A stretch of 56,978 bases of DNA. It comes from Bacteroidales bacterium. Lineage in GTDB: Bacteria > Bacteroidota > Bacteroidia > Bacteroidales > M50B96. A model generated the notes under the pieces. It was not told where the DNA came from and did no database searches. It saw only the letters and a list, made by a program, of their open reading frames with translations. This document shows positions 16,541 through 24,201 of this stretch, in pieces. Position numbers and translations under genes: made by a program. How positions within the stretch are numbered: position 1 is the first letter of the stretch; every line of letters begins with the position of its first letter. The DNA lies in assembly GCA_018401015.1 (NCBI GenBank), contig JAGYLP010000011.1, positions 1 to 56,978 on the forward strand, in the 5' to 3' direction.

Positions 16541-16987
16541 ATGAAAAATTTTGTTTTAGTAATCGTTCTTTTACTTGGAGTTCAATTGTTTGCAAAAGCC
16601 AATTCGGCCGAACTGTTTCAATACGACCGGGCTGAGTTAGCTCAGGAATTTGCTGAGCTGGAAGCTTTGGAAAGTTATCTCCTCGAAAACGAAGGGGTTG
16701 ACTACGAGGCTTTAAAGGTGCAAAATCATCCCGTTCTTGCCAATGTTCATCTTGCCAATGCAAATCAACAAGGTCCCTTGGGAGCCCTTTTCTCCATCGA
16801 CGATATGGATTGGTCTGCTTTTGCATGGGGGTTTTGCTGTTGCCCTATTGGATTTTTCCTGGTGGCAATCAATAATGAATCTGGTCAGGATTCCAAAACC
16901 TCTTACTGGATTGGCGTTGTTGTTTCGGCGGTTTTGGGTGGCATATCCAATGGTATTTATTTTTCTAGCCGAGGAATTATTCTCTAA
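16541..16987 (+). CDS. Exported or membrane protein, 148 aa, unknown function
   Basis: Begins with a clear signal sequence (MKNFVLVIVLLLGVQLFAKANS). An acidic segment of about 40 residues rich in Glu and Ala follows (YDRAELAQEFAELEALESYL), then two hydrophobic spans at about 90-106, containing WGFCCCPIGFFL with three adjacent cysteines, and 122-140. The two-span C-terminal part recalls small Bacteroidota TM2-like proteins but I cannot assign a family. It has its own promoter with a structured leader and its own terminator, so it is a stand-alone unit. Confidence 0.75.
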   Translation: MKNFVLVIVLLLGVQLFAKANSAELFQYDRAELAQEFAELEALESYLLENEGVDYEALKVQNHPVLANVHLANANQQGPLGALFSIDDMDWSAFAWGFCCCPIGFFLVAINNESGQDSKTSYWIGVVVSAVLGGISNGIYFSSRGIIL

Positions 16988-17012
16988 AACCGATTACTCT
17001 TAAGAAATAAGG

Positions 17013-17040
17013 AAGGAAGTGAAATGCTTCCTTTTTTTTT
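17013..17040 (+). terminator. Rho-independent terminator after the 148-aa gene
   Basis: AAGGAAG (17013-17019) and CTTCCTT (17027-17033) form a 7-bp stem with a 7-base loop, followed by T to 17040. Confidence 0.85.
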
Positions 17041-17076
17041 ATCCAAGCGATTGCTTGTCGAGTTAACTACAACATC

Positions 17077-17751
17077 ATGAAAGGAATTATTTTATCGTTT
17101 GTAGCAATCTTTTTCACTTTAAGTCTTTCCGCTCAACTTTTTAATCGGATCGAAGCAGAGTTTACCTTAAAGGAATCCGATCGGGTAGGGAATAAGAAGC
17201 TCTCGGTGGGAAAAGTGTATTACGACCGAAACGAGCGTGTGGTTGTTTTCGCTATCAGTTTCCCTTACCGCGAGCAGGTTTACATTACCGACGAAGCTAT
17301 TTTTCGCGTTAAGGGCGATACCTTGTTTAGTAAAACCTTGGCTCTAGGCTTAATCGATTTCAATATTTTTCATTTGTTTCTGAACGGGAATCTGGAGTAT
17401 TATGGGTTGAGCAATTCGCATTGGAAGTTGCACGATGTAGTGCAAGACGATGGGCTGGTTATCAGCACCTGGTTGCCTCCTAAAAATTATCCGAATGGAG
17501 GAAAAATGCTTTTATCGCAACAAAATAAAAACCTGAGTGGTTTACTCAGCTACAACGACAAAGAGGAACTTCAGACTAAATACATCTTTGAGGAGTATGT
17601 CCCGGTGTTGGGAAGTTCATTTCCGAGTCAGGTGATACAATACACCTATTATGAGAATGAAAAAGAAGTGCGCATGTCGAATTATCGAAACTTTAAAGTG
17701 AATGAATATGAGGCAGATAGTCTTTATCGTTTTCCTGCTTGGCTCGATTAG
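17077..17751 (+). CDS. Exported protein, 224 aa, unknown function (possibly LolA-like)
   Basis: Signal peptide MKGIILSFVAIFFTLSLSAQ, cleavable after the SAQ. The mature part is about 200 residues, mostly alternating hydrophobic beta-strand pattern (KLSVGKVYYDRNERVVVFAISFP, QVYITDEAIFRVKGDTLF) that suggests a half-barrel such as LolA/LppX, but this is inferred from pattern only. It is the first gene of a tight four-gene run: its end overlaps the start of the yidD gene by 50 bases, and two TPR-type exported proteins follow. Confidence 0.7.
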   Translation: MKGIILSFVAIFFTLSLSAQLFNRIEAEFTLKESDRVGNKKLSVGKVYYDRNERVVVFAISFPYREQVYITDEAIFRVKGDTLFSKTLALGLIDFNIFHLFLNGNLEYYGLSNSHWKLHDVVQDDGLVISTWLPPKNYPNGGKMLLSQQNKNLSGLLSYNDKEELQTKYIFEEYVPVLGSSFPSQVIQYTYYENEKEVRMSNYRNFKVNEYEADSLYRFPAWLD

Positions 17752-18112
17752 TTGGTCGGTTCAAGCACAAACAGCCGAGGATTTAAAAGGGCTTCTGTCG
17801 GTGGTAGCCGATGAGGAAGCGGCCCAACATCGGCACGACCGAAATTACGATAATGAATACGATTGGTTCATTGGGGAATTATTTTTCGTGTATAAGCAGT
17901 TTGTGTCTTCGCAAGATGGCAATACTTGCACTTTTACCCCATCGTGTTCCACTTATGGTGTGCAAGCAATTCGTGAGCAAGGAGTCGTAATTGGAACCAT
18001 TAATTTTTTCGATCGGTTTTCCCGCTGTCATGGGCTCAATTCCGAGGATTATGAATTCGATTCCGAGCATAATTTATTGATCGATCCGGTTCTGGATCAT
18101 AAGTTCCACTAG
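17702..18112 (+). CDS. yidD: YidD-family protein with an N-terminal signal peptide
   Basis: The C-terminal part is an unmistakable YidD domain: TCTFTPSCSTYGVQAIREQG and FDRFSRCH, with conserved Cys76, Cys82 and Cys109. YidD is known as a small cytoplasmic-side factor that helps YidC insert membrane proteins. Here the domain is preceded by a Sec-type signal (MRQIVFIVFLLGSISWSVQAQ) and about 35 further residues, so this copy should be exported, unlike the classical protein of about 70-85 residues encoded beside rnpA and yidC. An in-frame ATG at 17708 is an equally good start. The gene overlaps the preceding one by 50 bases and its stop TAG abuts the next ATG. Confidence 0.85.
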   Translation: MNMRQIVFIVFLLGSISWSVQAQTAEDLKGLLSVVADEEAAQHRHDRNYDNEYDWFIGELFFVYKQFVSSQDGNTCTFTPSCSTYGVQAIREQGVVIGTINFFDRFSRCHGLNSEDYEFDSEHNLLIDPVLDHKFH

Positions 18113-18937
18113 ATGCAAAAGACGATTTCGATTTTACTGAGCCTTTTCTTCAGTATTTCTTTGTGGGGTCAGGATTTATACGATGAAGTCCATACGCGGC
18201 AGTTTGCCAATTTTCTTTATCAGAGCAGGGAGTTTAAACTTGCTTCGATAGAATATGAGCGATTGGTCTTCTTCGATCCGACCGATACCCTGGCCAGCTA
18301 CTACTTGATAAAAAGTTATCGAAAGCAGGGCAATTTCCGGAAAGGCTTGTCGCGTGCTAACCAATTATTCCCCGATAATCGGATAGCTCCTGCTCATATT
18401 TCGCGGGAGAAAGCCCTAATGATGCTCCATCAGCGTAATTATTTTACGTTGTTTGATTATCTGGAAAATAGCAGTTTGGAAGGTGACGACCGGATGCTTT
18501 TTGCTGTGGGTGGGCGCTTATTGCAACACGATTATGCCACTGCCAGGAGTATGGCCGAAGCAATTTCTCCCGATTCTCGAACCGATTTGCAAACTATGCG
18601 TTATTTAAGCGAGGAAGCACTTCGTTTAAAGTATAAATCGCCGGTTACGAGTACTTTGCTCTCGGTGTTGGTTCCCGGTTTGGGTAAGGTTTATACCGGG
18701 AATTGGAAAGATGGGATTTTCTCGTTTCTGTTCACCACAGTAGCTATTTATCAGGCCTACCGTGGGTTCGATCAGCGAGGGATTAATAGTATTTACGGTT
18801 GGGGCTACGCAGCTCTGGGAACCGGTTTTTATTTGGGAAATTTATATGGCTCGTATAAAGCTGCAAACAAATATAACTATCAACAACGACATGCATTGGA
18901 CCACCGGGTGGAAGCTATTTTTGATCGGATGGATTAG
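18113..18937 (+). CDS. Exported TPR-like membrane protein of the yidD operon (copy 1)
   Basis: Signal peptide MQKTISILLSLFFSISLWGQ; then helical repeats of TPR character (residues about 28-170, for example EFKLASIEYERLVFFDPTDTLASYYLI); then a C-terminal hydrophobic region (about 178-260) beginning SPVTSTLLSVLVPGLGKVYTGNWKDG. The PGxGxxYxG motif before hydrophobic spans recalls DUF5683/TM2-like domains. It starts directly at the yidD stop codon and its last 47 bases overlap the next gene, which encodes a protein with the same layout. Function unknown. Confidence 0.72.
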   Translation: MQKTISILLSLFFSISLWGQDLYDEVHTRQFANFLYQSREFKLASIEYERLVFFDPTDTLASYYLIKSYRKQGNFRKGLSRANQLFPDNRIAPAHISREKALMMLHQRNYFTLFDYLENSSLEGDDRMLFAVGGRLLQHDYATARSMAEAISPDSRTDLQTMRYLSEEALRLKYKSPVTSTLLSVLVPGLGKVYTGNWKDGIFSFLFTTVAIYQAYRGFDQRGINSIYGWGYAALGTGFYLGNLYGSYKAANKYNYQQRHALDHRVEAIFDRMD

Positions 18938-19775
18938 CCTCCTTTCGCAGGTTGGTTCGGCGCAAGATCCGCAGCAAACCTGGCAGTTGGCAAATCATTA
19001 TTACGAATCGAACGATTACGAAACGGCCCTCAGCACTTTTCAGCGCTATCTTTTTTTTAAGGAAGATAAAGCCTTCTACGAGGGAGCTTATCGAATTGCT
19101 GAATGTTATCTGAATCTGAATCAGTTCGAGCAAGCTACAGCCTGGTTCGACTACACGTATCAATTAGCGGAAACAGAAGATGAACGGGTTGAAGTTGTGT
19201 TGAAAAAGGCAGCTATGTATTTGAAAGCCAATAATCCGCAGTTTTCCTTATTGGAGCTATACAGTCTTCCCGATACGCTTACCCCAGAGTATTTGGCCCG
19301 AAAACAATTCTTTCTGGCAGCTGCATACATAACCCTAGAGGAATATGCCCGTGCCGAAAAGTCGATGGAACGATTCTATTCGCTGCATAATCGCGAACAG
19401 GAGTTTATGAACATGCAGCAACTCTTTGCCGATACGGTTCACCTTCGGCGAGTAAGTCCTGCCTGGGCCGGTATCATGAGTTTGATAATCCCGGGATCGG
19501 GGCAGCTGTATGCCGGTTATCCGAAAGAAGCCGCGAACTCTTTTCTTTTAGTTGGTATGCTCGAATTTGCCTTCATTTATATTGCTCATCGCTACAGTTT
19601 GTTAAATGCCTATACCAGTATTTTTCCCTGGCTTCAACGATATTATTTTGGGGGCTATGTGGCAGCGAGGAAGCTTGCTTACAAGAAGCGTGAGGAACGC
19701 AAAGAAGCTTTTTATGAACACGTTCTGCAGGAAGCCTTTAAACTTTCCGGAGAAAATTTTGTTCCTCAGCCATAA
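18891..19775 (+). CDS. Exported TPR-like membrane protein of the yidD operon (copy 2)
   Basis: 294 residues from ATG 18891, which overlaps the end of the previous gene by 47 bases. The start is chosen because it gives a signal peptide (WKLFLIGWISLLSQVGSAQ). TPR repeats follow (WQLANHYYESNDYETALSTFQRYLF, AYRIAECYLNLNQFEQATAWF, AAAYITLEEYARAEKSMERFY), then the same C-terminal module as copy 1: SPAWAGIMSLIIPGSGQLYAGYPKEA and hydrophobic spans, ending in a charged tail. The two genes look like an ancient tandem duplication. Function unknown; the TPR part suggests protein-protein contacts in the periplasm. Confidence 0.75.
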   Translation: MHWTTGWKLFLIGWISLLSQVGSAQDPQQTWQLANHYYESNDYETALSTFQRYLFFKEDKAFYEGAYRIAECYLNLNQFEQATAWFDYTYQLAETEDERVEVVLKKAAMYLKANNPQFSLLELYSLPDTLTPEYLARKQFFLAAAYITLEEYARAEKSMERFYSLHNREQEFMNMQQLFADTVHLRRVSPAWAGIMSLIIPGSGQLYAGYPKEAANSFLLVGMLEFAFIYIAHRYSLLNAYTSIFPWLQRYYFGGYVAARKLAYKKREERKEAFYEHVLQEAFKLSGENFVPQP

Positions 19776-19809
19776 TATATAGACCAAATTTCGGTTTCTC
19801 AAAAAGATT

Positions 19810-19817
19810 TATATTTG
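19810..19817 (+). promoter_or_regulatory. -7 element of the porV promoter
   Basis: TATATTTG, an exact TAnnTTTG match, 29 bases before the porV ATG. A TTTCGG around 19789 is near the -33 distance but is not a clean TTG. Confidence 0.5.
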
Positions 19818-19846
19818 CACGATTTTTTAAACCATTCTCTTTCACT

Positions 19847-21091
19847 ATGATTAAACGCATTTTCGCTTTGTCCTTTGTTTTTCTTACAGGACTTTCCCTA
19901 AGTTCGCAGGCACAATCCACCACTACCGATGTGCTCTTAGGACAAAACACGGAAGTGAATACCATCACTACTGCCGTTCCTTTCTTGTTAATTACCCCCG
20001 ATTCCAGAGGAGGAGCTATGGGAGATGCCGGTGTGGCCACATCGCCCGATGCTAATTCCATGCATTACAATCCTGCCAAGTATGCTTTTATCGAAAACGA
20101 CATGGGTTTCTCGGTATCGTATTCGCCGTGGCTGAGTAATTTAATCGATGATATTCACTTGCTGTACGCTTCTTACTTTCAGCGTTTTGGCAAGTTCCAG
20201 ACAGTAGCTGGTTCGCTGCGCTACTTCTCTCTGGGCGATATTACCTTTACCGATATTGTTGGAAATACAACCGGCCAGTTCAAACCGAATGAGTTTGCCC
20301 TCGACTTTGCCTACAGCCGTCTTTTAACGAAGAACTTCTCAGGAGCTATTTCTTTGCGCTACATCCATTCGAACTTAACCGGAGGTATTTTTGTCGAAGG
20401 GATAGAATCGCGTCCGGGAAATGCTGTTTCTTCCGATGTTGCCTTTTTTTATCAGCGGGATGTCGATTACTTCAACTATGATGGTAAGCTGGCATTCGGA
20501 ATTAATCTTTCCAACATGGGTTCGAAGATTAGCTACACTGCCAATGCACAAAAAGACTTTTTGCCCGCTAACTTAAAACTCGGTGGAGCTTATACCATGG
20601 AAATCGACGACTACAACCGCTTTACTTTTACCGTCGATTTGAACAAATTGTTGGTTCCAACGCCTCCTTATTATAACCCTGATAACACTGCCATTGATGC
20701 CGACGGAAATCGTGAAATTCTCTATGGAATGAATCCGAATGTTTCGGTAGTAAGTGGTATATTTCAATCTTTCTACGATGCTCCGGGGATTATCGATGGT
20801 CAAATTCAGGTTGCTCGCGAAGAATTCCGCGAGATTAATTACTCCTTTGGTGCAGAATATTGGTATGCGAATCAGTTTGCCTTACGCGGAGGATATTTCT
20901 TCGAACATCCTACTAAAGGAAACCGACAGTTTTTTACCTTGGGTCTGGGAATGCAGCTCAATGTTTTCAGCCTTGATTTTTCTTATCTGATGTCGCCCAT
21001 TGCCCGACACCCTCTTGCCAACACGCTTCGCTTTACTTTAGGCTTTAATTTCGAGAATTTCCAAAACAACCAAACTCCTAAAAATATTTAA
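19847..21091 (+). CDS. porV: Type IX secretion outer-membrane protein PorV
   Basis: PorV (LptO), a FadL-type beta-barrel that collects T9SS cargo from the SprA translocon and delivers it to the PorU sortase. 414 residues with a signal peptide (IFALSFVFLTGLSLSSQAQ) and the family opening PFLLITPDSRGGAMGDAGVATSPDANSMHYNPAKYAF, followed by alternating beta-strands (YFSLGDITFTD, AISLRYIHSNLTGG, LKLGGAYTMEID) and the ending RHPLANTLRFTLGFNFE. Its presence agrees with the several T9SS cargos in the window. Own promoter and own terminator, so monocistronic. PorU is not adjacent here. Confidence 0.95.
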   Translation: MIKRIFALSFVFLTGLSLSSQAQSTTTDVLLGQNTEVNTITTAVPFLLITPDSRGGAMGDAGVATSPDANSMHYNPAKYAFIENDMGFSVSYSPWLSNLIDDIHLLYASYFQRFGKFQTVAGSLRYFSLGDITFTDIVGNTTGQFKPNEFALDFAYSRLLTKNFSGAISLRYIHSNLTGGIFVEGIESRPGNAVSSDVAFFYQRDVDYFNYDGKLAFGINLSNMGSKISYTANAQKDFLPANLKLGGAYTMEIDDYNRFTFTVDLNKLLVPTPPYYNPDNTAIDADGNREILYGMNPNVSVVSGIFQSFYDAPGIIDGQIQVAREEFREINYSFGAEYWYANQFALRGGYFFEHPTKGNRQFFTLGLGMQLNVFSLDFSYLMSPIARHPLANTLRFTLGFNFENFQNNQTPKNI

Positions 21092-21125
21092 ATCGCAATT
21101 GTCTAATTCCAGGAGAAATCTCTCT

Positions 21126-21163
21126 AAGGGCTTGTTTATCAGTTAAACAAGCCCTTCTTTTTT
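21126..21163 (+). terminator. Rho-independent terminator of porV
   Basis: AAGGGCTTGTTTA (21126-21138) pairs perfectly with TAAACAAGCCCTT (21144-21156), a 13-bp stem with a 5-base loop and a T-rich tail. Confidence 0.9.
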
Positions 21164-21262
21164 GTAGTCTGCTTAAATACTTGTCATTTTTTCTGAACTA
21201 ATCTGAAACAGTAATGTTTCTCTACACAAACAGCGTTCACTAATTAAGTAAACCACACTGAA

Positions 21263-21943
21263 ATGAAAATCAAATTTCTAACCGTATTAACATTAATAGT
21301 TTTAGCAATGACAACAACCAACAGTACTGCACAATTTGTTCAGGCACCACTGCCTTACGATTTTACTGCATTAGAACCCTCGATCGATGCACAAACCATG
21401 GAACTTCACTTCACGAAGCACCATGCCGGATATGTCAATAATTTGAACAATGCTCTCAAAGCCGAAGGGAAAGAAAGTCACACCGATTTAGAAGCAATCC
21501 TGAAAGATATTACTTCTTATTCGGTAGCCGTTCGTAATAATGGTGGAGGACACTACAACCATCAGTTATTTTGGACACTTCTTACCCCCAAGAAAAACAC
21601 GCAAGCCTCTGCCGAATTAGCCGACGCTATCAACAAGCATTTTGGAAACATGGAAGAGTTCAAAACTCAGTTCAACCAAGCGGCTGCTACCCGTTTTGGG
21701 TCCGGCTGGGCTTGGTTAATTGTAACCGAAGAGGGCAAATTAGCCATCACCTCTACTCCTAACCAAGACAATCCGCTCATGCCGGTTGCTCCGATGCAAG
21801 GTGAACCTATTTTAGGAGTCGATGTTTGGGAACACGCTTACTACTTGAAATACCAAAACCGTCGTCCCGATTACCTTCAAGCAATTTGGGACGTTATTAA
21901 CTGGGAAGAAGTAAGTAAGCTTTATGCCGCTGCTATCAAGTAA
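21263..21943 (+). CDS. sodA: Superoxide dismutase (Fe/Mn family), exported
   Basis: Fe/Mn superoxide dismutase, 226 residues, converting superoxide to oxygen and hydrogen peroxide. Metal ligands can be placed: His49 (MELHFTKHHAGYV), His100 (GGHYNHQLFW), Asp187 and His191 (DVWEHAYYL). The outer-sphere Gln in TPNQDNPLM (about 168) is the arrangement of Mn or cambialistic enzymes. Unlike most family members it has a signal peptide (MKIKFLTVLTLIVLAMTTTNSTAQ), so it should act in the periplasm or be secreted. It is flanked by the porV terminator and by its own terminator. Confidence 0.95.
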   Translation: MKIKFLTVLTLIVLAMTTTNSTAQFVQAPLPYDFTALEPSIDAQTMELHFTKHHAGYVNNLNNALKAEGKESHTDLEAILKDITSYSVAVRNNGGGHYNHQLFWTLLTPKKNTQASAELADAINKHFGNMEEFKTQFNQAAATRFGSGWAWLIVTEEGKLAITSTPNQDNPLMPVAPMQGEPILGVDVWEHAYYLKYQNRRPDYLQAIWDVINWEEVSKLYAAAIK

Positions 21944-21971
21944 GCTTCTTCATAAAGATTGATTTAAACGT

Positions 21972-22005
21972 AAAAGGAACTTCCAGGTGGAGTTCCTTTT
22001 TTTTT
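21972..22005 (+). terminator. Rho-independent terminator of the superoxide dismutase gene
   Basis: AAAGGAACT pairs with AGTTCCTTT (9 bp) around the loop TCCAGGTGG, followed by a long T run to 22005. Confidence 0.9.
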
Positions 22006-22157
22006 GCTCCTCATGCATTGAAGAGCTTGCCATACCATGAGTTGTGACCATTCTGTTAAATTGTGAATTATGACATTCGGATCTTGGAAGGCTGTGCTTT
22101 TGTAGTTAAATTGCCGACCAGTCGAACTATTATTCTATAATTTTAAAGTCAAACCCC

Positions 22158-23822
22158 ATGTGTCGAAGCAAATCCATTGTGATCGTTTTGATTCTTACTT
22201 GTATTGGCCATTTATCCTATGCTGAAAACTGGGTTTCAAGCGATTTAAATCGAGGAAATGCCTTGATTATGGGCAAGGTCGATTCGGTTAAGGACCAGTC
22301 GGAAGATACCCTCTGGGATGCTGTTATGACCTATTCCTATGCTTTCCGGGAAGCCAAAGCGATGAACGACAAGGAATTGATGGCACAACATGCTCATGAA
22401 CTAGGTGTTTTCTATTTTGAGAATGGTATCCTCGATTCGGCCACACATTATTTTTTAATTGCGACTGAGCTTCCACAAGCCGCCTCCAATTACTGGAGCA
22501 TAGCGGTTAGTAATAACAATCTCGGGGCTGTATACTTGTCGTTGAAACGGTATGAAGAAGCCGAAAAACACTTTGTCTATGCGCTATCTTCATTAAAGGA
22601 ATTACTGAAGCAGCAGTCTGCTAGCTTCGATGTGGCATTGGCTTTACCGCTTTACAATAATTTGGGAGTTATTGCGAAGGAGATGGGGAAAAAGGAAGAA
22701 GCGCTGGCTTATTTTAAGGCAGGGATTGAATCGCCAAGAAAATTGTTAGTCGATACCATTGCTTTGGCTCAGATTTACAACAATCTTGGCCATTTGCTGT
22801 GTGAGTTGAACCGCTTCGATGACGCATACACAGCCTTACAAGCGTCGCTCAGCTTGCGTGAGTCGCTCGATTCTTCCAATGAGTTGGCTTCATCCTACCG
22901 AAATCTGGGCCATTATTTTCAGTATATTAATCAGCTCGATTCCGCTCAATTTTATTTCAGGCGAGCTTTGACCCTGGGTTTGCAGGATGATAATTATCGG
23001 CATGTTTCGTTTAATGCTGAAAACCTTCGGAAATTATTTGAGGAATTGGATCAGCCCGATTCGGTGGTGAAGTATTGGCGATTGGAGGAGAACTATGAAT
23101 CCCTGATACGTGAACGGGAGGCTGCAGCTGCGCTGGATCGACATGCTTTGTTGCAGGAATATTTAACCCGCGAGCAAGCCTATGAAGCACGGATGCAAAC
23201 ATCGCGTCGCTTATACAGTGCCCTACTTGTTGGTTTAGGTTTGATTGCCTTTGCGCTGATAGTTTTTCTGGTGCGTTGGAAGCGCCGACATGGGGAGAGC
23301 GAAGAGCGATACCAAAGGACTTATGAAGCTCGTGAGAATCTGAAAGCTCGTCAGGTATTGCTCGAGGAGGAGAAGCGCCAATTGAAAGAGGAGGTAAATG
23401 TTTATCACCAAAGGCTAGCCAGTAAAAGCATCAAAAACATCATGGACCAGCGGCAGGAGCTCAGTATTATGGAGCAGCTAATGCAAAGAGCCGGCAATAA
23501 AGGGTTTCAAATGGAGCAGATGCAGGAACAATTTCAGGAAATTGGCAAAACCCGTATGAATCGGTTTTGGAAAGAATTCGAGCTTTATTTTACTTCCTTG
23601 AGTCCTGAGTTTGCCGAAAAACTTCATGACCTGAACCCCAACCTGAGTCCTAACGACCGGAGGCTTAGTGCCTTTATTCGCATTGGTCTCTCTACGAAAG
23701 AGATTGCTGACATAACCGGTAAAAACCCTGAAAGTATAACCAAGGCCCGCAACCGTTTGCGTAAAAAACTGGGTTTAACCAACGAACAGGTTCGACTATC
23801 GGCCTTTTTGCAATCCCTCTAA
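22158..23822 (+). CDS. TPR-containing membrane regulator with LuxR-type HTH
   Basis: A 554-residue one-component regulator of a type common in Bacteroidota. It has a signal sequence (SIVIVLILTCIGHLSYA), then at least five TPR units in the periplasmic half (SNNNLGAVYLSLKRYEEAEKHF, YNNLGVIAKEMGKKEEALAYF, YNNLGHLLCELNRFDDAYTAL). A single membrane span follows at about 351-370 (LLVGLGLIAFALIVFLV), then a coiled coil rich in Glu, Lys and Arg. The C-terminal helix-turn-helix at about 505-545 is of the LuxR/GerE type (LSTKEIADITGKNPESITKARNRL). It probably senses an envelope signal through the TPRs and regulates transcription from the membrane. The target is unknown; the disrupted T9SS gene follows 380 bases downstream. 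Confidence 0.85.
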   Translation: MCRSKSIVIVLILTCIGHLSYAENWVSSDLNRGNALIMGKVDSVKDQSEDTLWDAVMTYSYAFREAKAMNDKELMAQHAHELGVFYFENGILDSATHYFLIATELPQAASNYWSIAVSNNNLGAVYLSLKRYEEAEKHFVYALSSLKELLKQQSASFDVALALPLYNNLGVIAKEMGKKEEALAYFKAGIESPRKLLVDTIALAQIYNNLGHLLCELNRFDDAYTALQASLSLRESLDSSNELASSYRNLGHYFQYINQLDSAQFYFRRALTLGLQDDNYRHVSFNAENLRKLFEELDQPDSVVKYWRLEENYESLIREREAAAALDRHALLQEYLTREQAYEARMQTSRRLYSALLVGLGLIAFALIVFLVRWKRRHGESEERYQRTYEARENLKARQVLLEEEKRQLKEEVNVYHQRLASKSIKNIMDQRQELSIMEQLMQRAGNKGFQMEQMQEQFQEIGKTRMNRFWKEFELYFTSLSPEFAEKLHDLNPNLSPNDRRLSAFIRIGLSTKEIADITGKNPESITKARNRLRKKLGLTNEQVRLSAFLQSL

Positions 23823-24126
23823 GATATTTGTATTTAGTTGAATAGCTTGTTATGGGTCTATTCGAACGCTGCTTTGTGCCATCGAAATCGTGTAGCATAA
23901 GCCTTGTGCGTAACGCATCAATTCCCTCCTATGGGTTAATGGTCTATCGATTCCTTTTGTAGGATAGTCAATCGAAGCAGATTTCAATCAATTTTATCAG
24001 GGTTGGTGCTTACCATTCATGGCTTATTGTACTCATTGCCTGTTCACAATTCGGGACAAAAACAGGACGTAAAATTTTTATTGTATTTAAAGTCAGCATA
24101 TTAAGGAATTGCGCTTAAGGGAGTAA
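23823..24126. other. Intergenic region, no gene seen
   Basis: About 300 bases between the TPR regulator and the promoter of the T9SS cargo gene. A 6-bp inverted repeat (GAATAG/CTATTC, from about 23841) is present without a T-tract. No credible frame or RNA gene recognised. Confidence 0.4.
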
Positions 24127-24157
24127 TTGCTAACTAACTCGTGCATGTATAGTTTTG
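24127..24157 (+). promoter_or_regulatory. Bacteroidota-type promoter, TTG-N20-TAGTTTTG
   Basis: TTG at 24127-24129, 20-base spacer, TAGTTTTG at 24150-24157; both boxes match the consensus. It would drive the T9SS cargo gene starting at 24202 with a leader of about 40 bases. Confidence 0.7.
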
Positions 24158-24201
24158 ACATCAACTGAATTACAAATAATCTAACCTCTAACCCTTTTTT
24201 T

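Noticed and set aside
22060-22130. Promoter TTG-N19-TTAAATTG before the TPR regulator
   Set aside because: The -7 box has two mismatches to TAnnTTTG, too weak to call.
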